A DNA stretch of 13,291 bases from Ectocarpus siliculosus. Its lineage: Eukaryota; Sar; Phaeophyceae; Ectocarpales; Ectocarpaceae. A program made the position numbers and the translations under genes. Location: assembly GCA_000310025.1 (NCBI GenBank), contig FN649017.1, positions 1 to 13,291 of the forward strand. Reading direction: 5' to 3'. Each line of letters opens with the position of its first letter. The stretch's first letter is position 1. Below are positions 6,894 through 13,291 of this stretch, one piece after another. The notes below the pieces were generated by a model. It saw only the letters and a list, made by a program, of their open reading frames with translations, made no database searches and was not told the origin of the DNA.

Positions 6894-8115
6894 GGAAGCG
6901 GATTAAGTCCAAATGGGTGTTCAAGCGTAAGGCAGACGGCTCCTTCAAGGGGCGTCTAGTGGCGCAAGGCTGGAACCAAGTGCCTGGACTGGACTGCGGC
7001 AGCACCTATGCTCCGGTGTGCAGGTTACAGAGCATTCGGATGTTAGCGTGCATAGCCGTGCAATTCAACCTGGAGTTGGATCAAATGGACGTGTCCACAG
7101 CCTTCCTCTACGCGGACATCCTGGAGAACGTGTTCGTCGAACAGCCACCTGGCTTCGAGGTCAAGGACAAGGATGGAGGTGATCTAGTGATGCAGGTACA
7201 GAAGAGCCTCTACGGGCTGGCCCAAAGCCCCAGTAACTGGTTCCACACCATCGACCCTTTCCTTGTTGAGATAGGTTTCGTTCCGCTCAAGTCTGACACT
7301 TGCGTCTACCTGTACGACCACGACGACGATCAAGTCTACTTGACGCTCTACGTTGACGATCTTCTTCTAGCCGGAAACAACGCCAACGTCATCTTGATGA
7401 TAAAGGAGAAATTAAAACAAAGGTTCAAGATGGCAGACATGGGCGCAATGAAGCTTGTCTTGGGTATGGAAATTAAGAGGGACCGCACCCAAGGTACACT
7501 GACGGTTTCCCAGGAAGCGTACAGCAAGTCCATCTTAGAGAGATTCGGGATGTCTGAATGCAAACCAACCAGCACGCCTGGCTACGGTTCGGAACTCTCC
7601 AACAAGCAACCAGAGGACACTCTGCTAGGCGAGGAGGAAACGCGACGTTATCAGGGCATCGTGGGGTGCCTGATGTACATCGCTCAAGTGCTCCGCTACG
7701 ACATCATGTACGCTACGGGTCAACTGGCCCGTGCAATGGCGAAGCCCAGCAAGATCCACATGGTGGCAGCTAAACACACTCTTCGCTGTCTGGCCGGCAC
7801 CATGGATTTTAGAATCACATACAAGGTTGGAGGCTTCAAGCTTGCGACCTTGTCGGACTCCAACTGGGCGAACAACCCTGACAACGGAAAGTCCACCTCT
7901 TGCTACTTGACGATGCTAGGCAATGCACCGGTGAGTTTTAAGTCGGGGATACAAGGTCCAACTGCCATGTCTACCATGGAGGCAGAGCTGATTGCTTCGG
8001 CACTAGCCATGAAAGAAGCAGTGTTCTGTTCTAACATGCTAACTGAGCTAGGGTTCGGTAAGGAGTTTGCGCAAGTGCCGCTGTACTGCGACAACACGGC
8101 GACTCAAGTGCTGTC
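6894..8115 (+). pseudogene. pol: Copia reverse transcriptase-RNase H, 3'-truncated
   Basis: This open stretch (frame open 6788-8290) carries an RVT_2-type reverse transcriptase: KSKWVFKRKADG at the start, YAPVCRLQSIR, motif A MDVSTAFL (Asp codon 7088-7090), KSLYGLAQSP, and the catalytic YVDD at 7349-7360. RNase H follows: SDSNW (Asp at 7856-7858), MEAELIA (Glu at 7985-7987) and LYCDNTA (Asp at 8090-8092). All three acidic residues are present. No stop interrupts about 400 codons. After about 8115 the expected C-terminal segment with the conserved TKHI-like motif is absent; the frame drifts through unrelated residues to a stop at 8290. Protease and integrase, normally on the same polyprotein, are missing. 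RT would copy element RNA to DNA in the particle. Confidence 0.9.
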
Positions 8116-8527
8116 TGTACAAAATAACACCATGGTGTATGGTGCACAACAACAAGCTCGGGGCATGCAGCTGCTGTCTGAAGTGCTGTCAGAATGGGCC
8201 CGTGGACATACAATGAAGAAGAACAACAACCAACCAAAGCCATCATTGCAATTGACAATCGCCCGAATCTATCCAGATCATCTGTGTTAGACACAGCAGT
8301 GTAAACATCGGCACTGACTAGGAATCGTTCCACATTGAAGGGGTCTTCCACGATGCAGGTACACAATTAAGGCACCCGGGTTATCCGCGCCATCTCTGCC
8401 GCGTCTCTCTACAAAACCAGTGACGTCATTACACACACCTAACACCTATTTTCAGGGAAAAAACGGAAAATAATTGACAACACAAGAGATGTTTGTCCGT
8501 GCGACACGGTTCGATGCCGTCCGCATG
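8116..8527. other. Sequence after copia truncation, no gene recognised
   Basis: From about 8116 the reading frame no longer resembles RNase H. The stretch contains AATGAAGAAGAACAACAACC (8214-8233), loosely like the 13-bp/AAC motif found elsewhere in the window; a small hairpin CTGTGT-TAG-ACACAG (8282-8296); and a palindromic TGACGTCA (8421-8428), a CRE-like site that may be chance. No 3' LTR could be matched to 4619-4991. Confidence 0.45.
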
Positions 8528-8586
8528 CTCCGGTTCCGCTGCTGCTCCGGTGCCGCTGCTCCGGTGCCGCTTCTCCGGTGTCGCTG
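8528..8586. repeat. 14-bp minisatellite, about four units
   Basis: Units of the form CTCCGGTGCCGCTG start at 8528, 8545, 8559 and 8573; the first carries an extra CTG and the last has one T substitution. It lies in a plus-strand ORF (8493-8789) that has no recognisable domain, and I do not call that ORF a gene. Confidence 0.85.
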
Positions 8587-9193
8587 TGGCCAGTCCTAGC
8601 ACGACCAAATTCGACCCGCTCCGCTTCGTACACGCTCTCGTTGCTGTCCTTCCCAGTCGGTTCCTCGCTTTCTCCCTCGTTGCACTTAGGGTTCTTGGTC
8701 TGAAAATTCTCGCGCCGAAGGGTCAACCAGCCCAGTCAGCTCGTCACCACCTGTCCCCTCCTCATTTGATGGCAAAACCAGGTTACTGAGACAGTACAGC
8801 TCCCTCTAGCAAGCATAGATAGGGCCGTGTACATAGTGCCCGTCCACCTTTCTGATGGCGTCTGCCTCCGCGCACAAAGATGAGATGGGCATTGCTGCCT
8901 GCACCGACGGCCTCGAGGCCCGCGCATCTGCACCTTTGTACCTGACGCACCAGTGCCGACCCAACTCCACCACTACGCACGCCTTGCGGCGGGTGCGCCG
9001 TAGCAAGAAGGTATCGGTCCCTTGAGGATGAGTCTAGCCCTGCTCGCTAGAAAGACCCCCCCCCTTGCTTTGGGCATGCCTAAGCAAAACCTTGCCGAGG
9101 CAGCGAGGGGCAGAAGGGAGACTTTAGAGTGTACCAAAGCGCCCAAGAGTGGGATGGCGTGTAGTTTGGTAGGTGAGGAACGATTTGATGCTA
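8587..9193. other. Spacer with short ORFs, function unknown
   Basis: Several overlapping ORFs of about 56-66 codons occur on both strands, for example an ATG ORF at 8855-9025 on the plus strand and one at 8806-9006 on the minus strand whose frame continues past a single TAG toward 8696. The latter could be a decayed exon, but no domain is recognised. A C-run lies at about 9056-9064. Confidence 0.35.
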
Positions 9194-9230
9194 TTGTTGT
9201 TGTTGTTGTTGTTGTTGTCTTCACATTAAA
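9194..9230 (-). repeat. 13-bp motif plus (AAC)n tract, copy 2
   Basis: On the minus strand TTTAATGTGAAGA (9230-9218) leads into an AAC tract (seen as TTG repeats at 9194-9218 on the plus strand). This is the same arrangement as at 3973-4024 in the opposite orientation. Confidence 0.7.
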
Positions 9231-9540
9231 AACCGTTCCGATCTCTCTCTACCCAGTACCTTCGTATGTCCGTACTGATCCAACACTCGACGCGGTCGAT
9301 TCCCGTGGTCACAGGTTAACTTACCCTAAAAAGGTACACTCAAATAAACTGGCCCCGAGGGGTCCGCAAGTCAATAGAAATCAACGACAGATATTCTCTA
9401 ATCCTCCACTCCCTCTTCGCGCTATGCGAGGTATATCAACTGAGACTAGCAGTCACTATCTATCATGGGCCGGAGAGAAAGAGGTACACCCCCTTGGTTC
9501 AATCTTGGTACTTCACAACGCAAGCAGAGACAAGGCCATC
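9231..9540. other. Spacer, nothing recognised
   Basis: No convincing coding sequence. A B-box-like GGTTCAATC (9496-9504) has no matching A box or pairing T-stem. The LINE 3' end may fall somewhere in or just right of this stretch, but I cannot place it. Confidence 0.4.
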
Positions 9541-9546
9541 TGGCAC

Positions 9547-9650
9547 AGAAAAAGAGAGAAAAAAGAGAGAAAAAAAGAGAAAAAAGAGAAAAATGGAAAC
9601 CGTAAGGAGAAGAGAAAATAGAAATAAAATGAAAATAAATGAAAAAGGGC
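9547..9650. repeat. Purine-rich tract, GAGAAAAA-type repeat
   Basis: An almost pure A/G stretch with irregular GAGAAAAA units from about 9547 to 9593, continuing A-rich to about 9650. On the LINE's coding strand it is a C/T tract about 200-300 bases beyond the stop codon, so it may be part of the LINE 3' untranslated region or its flank. The long ORFs in it on both strands are composition artefacts. Confidence 0.75.
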
Positions 9651-9847
9651 GAGGACAAAGAGGGACCAGGCCGAAAATAACAAGAAGTATGAGGCAGAAC
9701 AAGGCACACGGTGGAGAGACCACTAACGAACAAGCAAACACGCAAACATGGCCACCAACCAGCGATACATTGTACTGGTACGAAATCACTACTGGGGGGT
9801 TGGTGCAATGGTGCAGCGTTGGGGCGGGGGAATTGGCTAAAAGAAAT

Positions 9848-10975
9848 TCAATCCGGCACGTGTCGTGCCACTCGGTCCGTCTCTTCTCGTTTGCTTTCTT
9901 CCCTCGCCGTCTCGTCCGTGTCCTGCCCCCCTCCCGCCCCATTGGTTGTTGGCTTGTGGTTTCGTTTGAGCGCTCGTTGTCGGCTGGCCTCTTCTTCCTT
10001 CTCATGCCAGGAGGTCATGAACCTCTCAGCACCCTGCAGCACCGCCGCATGCCAGGGTACTCCCCCCTCCACCTTCGCGGCTTCCGTCCACCTTGACTTC
10101 GGTGCCGTGTCTTTCGGTACGGGAATTCCGAGACAACTTGGGTCGGTTTTCGTAGATCCGTGGTCGGCCCCGAAGGCCTTCAGGTCGTCGAGCACACACT
10201 TCGGCCAGTTCTGTTCCTGTCCCCCCCTACGTGGCTTCTCCCCCCCCGCCAGCTCGCCGAGCATCAGTCGTTTCGGGAGTCGCCCGTCCGGTTGCCTTAC
10301 CAGTGCTCCCGCGAACAGTAGGCGTCGTTGTCGGATCGTGGCTTCAACGCTCTGGCATTCGACCCTCTTCAGCGTCTGGGCGTACGAGAGCTGCCGGTAG
10401 GTGTCCTTCTTGCGCTTGTACCCGATAACTCGAAGGAGCAGTCGGTGGTGTGTCGACCGCAGCGTCTGATAGTGGCGGCTGAGTGGTGACCATGTCATGC
10501 AGCCGTACAGCAGTGCCTCCATCGCCTCCGCCTGGAGGAGGCGGATCTTGAGTCGGAATGGCGCTTTCGGTCTGTCGAAGAGCTCCTGGCCATATCGCCT
10601 GAGGCACGCCCACGCTCCTCTGCTCCTGTAGCTGATCTCCCGGGTGAGGTCGCCATGTTCGTTGACGAGGCCACCGAGGTACCGGAACTCGGTCGTCTGG
10701 GCGTATTTCTGTCCCGCGGCTTCGATAGTCAGTGGTGGAGAAGGAGGCGGGGGGGACTGTGATGTTGCAGTCGGCTTGTCCTTCGCGCGCATCAGGAGCG
10801 TCTCCGTCTTCTTCTCCGACACCGTTAGCCCGAACTCTCCGAACACCTCAACGATGATGGTCATCATTCTCGCCAATCCTTCTGCAGACCTCGATACGAC
10901 GCCGGCATCATCGGCATACAGCATCCCCCATACTGCCCTCCGTACTCGGTCAAGGGGTGTCTCCTCCCCCCCCCC
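9848..10975 (-). CDS. LINE RT C-terminal part, second frame
   Basis: After the G-run the reverse transcriptase continues in the neighbouring frame. EETPLDRVRRAVWG leads to motif C, LYADDAGV, with the catalytic YADD at 10907-10918. Then come the GLTVSEKKTETLL segment and FRYLGGLVNEHGDLTREI, which are RT motifs D and E. A thumb-like helical region and the post-RT segment (LLLRVIGYKRKKDTYRQL; CQSVEATIRQRRLLFAGALV; LPKRLMLGEL) follow. A charged C-terminal tail runs to a TGA at 9848-9850. No stop interrupts about 375 codons. A start codon at 11002 exists but is probably irrelevant, since this part is the 3' portion of one polyprotein gene. Confidence 0.88.
   Translation of the reverse strand, partial: GGGEETPLDRVRRAVWGMLYADDAGVVSRSAEGLARMMTIIVEVFGEFGLTVSEKKTETLLMRAKDKPTATSQSPPPPSPPLTIEAAGQKYAQTTEFRYLGGLVNEHGDLTREISYRSRGAWACLRRYGQELFDRPKAPFRLKIRLLQAEAMEALLYGCMTWSPLSRHYQTLRSTHHRLLLRVIGYKRKKDTYRQLSYAQTLKRVECQSVEATIRQRRLLFAGALVRQPDGRLPKRLMLGELAGGEKPRRGGQEQNWPKCVLDDLKAFGADHGSTKTDPSCLGIPVPKDTAPKSRWTEAAKVEGGVPWHAAVLQGAERFMTSWHEKEEEASRQRALKRNHKPTTNGAGGGQDTDETAREESKREETDRVARHVPD
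10966..10975 (-). other. G10 homopolymer at the LINE frame break
   Basis: Ten C on the plus strand (ten G in the coding sense). The upstream coding frame and the frame that carries YADD differ here; a run of eight or eleven G would make them continuous. The length could be a true indel in this copy, a sequencing or assembly error, or a slippage site. The sequence alone does not decide between them. Confidence 0.85.
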
Positions 10976-13291
10976 GCTTCCGTCTTCCCCTCCTCCAAGC
11001 ACACCAGATTCCGCATAACAACATCATCCTCGCTGAATCGGATAACGACGACCTCCAGGACCTCGGCGAAAAAGATGTTGAACAGCAGTGGGGATAGCAC
11101 ACATCCTTGTCGCACACCCTGTGTGACGAAGAACCACTCCGATAGTTCTCCGTCATCCATACGCACCCGGGCCCGCATTCCATCGTAGAATTGGCGGATG
11201 ACTTTGATTAGCTTCGCGGGAATCCCGGCCCTGGCCAGCACCTTCCATAGCATCTCTCGGTCCACCGAATCATACGCCTTCTTCAAGTCGACGAAGCACA
11301 TGTAGAGCGGTATTTTCTTTCTCCGCCCCAGCTCCTGGAGGCGACGCACGACAAACAGCATGTCGACGGTGGATCGCCCGGGTCGAAATCCGCACTGTTC
11401 CTCCGGGAGGATGTTGTTGGCTTCGCAGTAGGCGCTTAGACGGTTGGTGATGATCTTGATGGGAACCTTGCCTACGTGAGATAGTAGCGAAATCCCCCTG
11501 TAGTTGTTACAGTTGGACCGGTCACCCTTCTTGTACAGCACCTTGATGGTTGCGTCCTTCCACTCTTGGGGGATATCTCCTCCGTTCCACACCTTGACGA
11601 GGATGGTATGGAGGTGTCTCAGGACAACGGGTTCGTCGTCATCGATCTTGAGCAATTCGGCAGGGAGGGAGTCATGGCCGGGTGCCTTCCAGTTCTTGAG
11701 GCCTTTCGCTGCCCGTGTCACCTCCTCGAGATCTGGCACCTCTCCCAACCGCTGACTGTCACGTGTCGCTGGCCGCTGCGTCACTCGTTCGATGATGTCT
11801 GGGTTCAGGGTGGGGGATTTAGTGTTGAGTAGGGTGCTGAAGAATCTCGCCCACCGTTGGAGGATGTCGTCCCTGTTCCGGAGCAACACGCCGTTCTCAT
11901 CCGCGACGAACTGCTGTCCCCCCGCTTGTCTCCCGCTGAGGCCCACTGATCTCTTGAGGTGTTGGTACAGTCCTCTCATGTCGCGATCTTTGTAGATTGC
12001 TTCGAGTTCAGTCACATATCCGTCCAGGTGGGCATAAATGCCCGTTTCGACTGCTGTAGCCACTCCCTTACACGCTGCTTTGAGAGTTCTCCACGTTGCT
12101 GAGTTCCAGTTGCCCCCCATCGCCCGGCGCGCTTCCCGCCGTGCGGTAAGGGCCTCCTCCAGCACTGCTCTCGTCTCTGGGGTCTCACACCACCCCTGCG
12201 TGCGACGTCTCCGCGGTTCCTCCCCTAGGGTCGTCCGTGCTGCTTCGAGGAGAGCATTGGTAAAGTCGGTCACCAATTCCGCGGCGGTGGTTGTTCGTTC
12301 GTCCAGTCGTGTGTCGAGGTTGAGGAGGAACCGATCAGTCACCGCACCTCGTGCTGTTTCGAACTGCAATTCCCGTCGGTTGAATTGCTGCTGTTTCGGT
12401 TTAGTCCGGACTCCACGGTTGTGGGCAAGCCTGCCACCGAGGTTGACGGTGGCTACTACCATGTTGTGGTCTGAGTCTGCTTTGACTGGGCGAACCGGCT
12501 GGGGGGTGACAACCACGTTAGATACTCGGCCGTGATGTGCCTGCCTTGTCAGGATGTAGTCAAGTCGCTTGCAATCGTTTCCCGACACACCGTTGTATGT
12601 GTGCCATATTCCGCCCTTGCGTGTCTCGAAGAACGTGTTCGTGAGAGCTAGCCTGTTTTCCGTTGCGAAATTCAACAGTAGCATCCCATTGTCGTTGAGC
12701 TCATCACGCCCGTACATTCCTATTACCCTTCCGTCCCCTCCGTCCAACCTATCTCCCGTCCGCGCGTTGGCATCCAATAGAACATACACACATTCTTTGG
12801 AAGGGATCCTCCGCACGAGACTGTCAAGTTTTCCCCAGAACACGCGCTTGCTGTCGGCGGTTGAAGGTTCGGTTGGAGCATACGCGGCTACGAAGTTGAC
12901 CGCTCCACGGTGGCCTGCCAACAGAAACCTCATGGCCATAAGGCGTTCGTCGATGAACTCCGTAGTGAACGTGGATGTCTTGCACAGTGACTCTTTGACG
13001 GCTATCCCCACACCATGGACTCCACCAGTCTCCGTGCCACAGCAGAACACCCGGAAACCCGCTGCTGCAAATTCCGTTCGACCTGCCCTCCGTGTCTCCT
13101 GCATTCCTACCACCGATACGTTTTGTCTCGCTGCCTCGTGTAGAATGCTGTAGGCTCGCCCGTATCCATTGGCCCCGTTTACAGCCAAAGTCCGCACATT
13201 CCAGGTTGCTACCCTAAGAAGTTGACCCTGCTGTCTCTTTCGCGCGGCGCGTGCTGCTCTCTTAGCTAGCCTACGCGCCGCCCGACCCCTC
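10966..13291 (-). CDS. LINE endonuclease-RT, N-terminal part (open at edge)
   Basis: The frame is open from the right edge of the window; a GTG at 13197 is internal, because the preceding codons read LLRVATWN and the endonuclease begins there. Upstream of it lie about 20 Arg/Ala/Lys-rich residues, possibly nucleic-acid binding. Counting from 13197, endonuclease residues are: WNVRT at the start, Glu34 (MQETRR), Asp142/Asn144 (LLDANAR), Asp213 (RLDYIL) and Asp242/His243 (SDHN), the full EEP catalytic set. RT begins near 500: KAPGHDSLPAELLK, the NNYRGISLLS segment, motif A FVDLKKAYDSVD (Asp637) and motif B GVRQGCVLSPLLFNIF. The endonuclease nicks target DNA to prime reverse transcription of the element RNA. 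The frame departs from the family sequence at a G10 run and ends out of frame at 10864. Confidence 0.9.

Larger units (their letters stand above)
4619..8115 (+). mobile_element. Defective Ty1/copia LTR retrotransposon
   Basis: Order on the plus strand: possible LTR, leader of about 1 kb, gag domain, deletion junction, reverse transcriptase, RNase H. This order is diagnostic of the copia superfamily only by protein identity, because the integrase that would normally precede RT is missing. Zinc knuckle, aspartic protease and integrase are all absent between about 6610 and 6640. The RNase H C-terminus, the polypurine tract and the 3' LTR are not found after about 8115. The element cannot move on its own. 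The core (5972-8115) is certain; the left limit is tentative. Confidence 0.8.
9848..13291 (-). mobile_element. Non-LTR retrotransposon (LINE), APE endonuclease + RT
   Basis: A single long coding region on the minus strand carries an apurinic-type endonuclease followed by reverse transcriptase, the architecture of APE-bearing LINEs. No RNase H domain follows RT. The C-terminal layout (a 'RRLLFAGALVRQPDGRLPKRL' type segment and a WHEKEEE tail) is most like RTE-related clades, which I infer by recall. The element continues past the right edge, and its 3' end below 9848 was not delimited. There is one frame break, at 10966-10975. Confidence 0.9.

Noticed and set aside
9496-9504. GGTTCAATC as a polymerase III B box
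   Set aside because: No upstream A box and the adjoining bases cannot form a T-stem.
9494-10096. ORFs of about 200 and 168 codons on both strands over the purine tract
   Set aside because: The Lys/Glu/Arg-rich and Phe/Ser-rich composition is forced by the A/G tract, and they overlap the LINE 3' region.
11504-13153. Plus-strand ORFs opposite the LINE (for example 12038-12535 and 12569-13153)
   Set aside because: They are antisense shadows of the endonuclease-RT coding strand and lack their own motifs.
1-13291. CRISPR array, bacterial operon, rRNA or functional tRNA genes
   Set aside because: No regularly spaced direct repeats, no tightly packed coding genes with ribosome binding sites, and no rRNA or intact tRNA signature were found.

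Overview
The window looks like repeat-rich, intron-era eukaryotic nuclear DNA. It has no bacterial gene layout. Instead it holds two retrotransposons of different classes, simple-sequence tracts, several inverted repeats and a few short ORFs with spliceosomal-type borders. The style of both retroelements, the moderate GC content and the CAG/AAC microsatellites suggest a stramenopile such as a brown alga. That assignment comes from recalled family resemblance and was not tested by a search.

Left part (1-3180): AT-rich intergenic DNA with a T16 tract, a tight inverted repeat (488-585), an exact 53-bp tandem duplication (803-910), a 9-bp-stem hairpin (1109-1129) and a weak tRNA-like A-box/B-box pair (1572-1664). 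From about 2060 to 2220 a C-run-rich tract gives long overlapping proline-rich or glycine-rich ORFs that I cannot call genes. One ATG followed by a good splice donor (1990-2013) lies just upstream.

Middle (3177-4500): a 486-bp unit bounded by 25-bp inverted repeats (24/25 identical) encloses a 126-codon ORF with a Q9 run. It is followed by a textbook-looking 3' splice site, an (AAC)n tract preceded by a 13-bp motif, then a compact promoter-like block with CCAAT boxes leading to an ATG and a splice donor at 4500/4501.

Copia region (about 4619-8115, + strand): a possible 5' LTR, a leader with degenerate direct repeats and a hairpin, a Ty1/copia-type gag domain, an internal deletion removing zinc knuckle, protease and integrase, and then reverse transcriptase-RNase H. 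A 17-bp tandem duplication shifts the RT frame near its start, and the RNase H end is lost. This is a defective deletion derivative whose RT/RNase H reading frame is otherwise clean.

Spacer (8115-9847): no recognisable gene. It holds a 14-bp minisatellite, a second oppositely oriented copy of the 13-bp motif plus AAC/GTT tract, and a purine-rich stretch.

Right part (9848-13291, - strand): most of a non-LTR retrotransposon (LINE) running off the right edge. It has an APE-type endonuclease, then reverse transcriptase. One reading-frame break falls in a G10 run just before the YADD catalytic box. All recognisable catalytic motifs of both domains are present, so this copy is either very young or separated from intactness by a single indel.

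The two retroelements are independent insertions. I see no cellular pathway or operon here. The least explained items are the TIR-bounded polyQ unit, the paired 13-bp/AAC motifs, and the CCAAT promoter with first exon that abuts the copia sequence.
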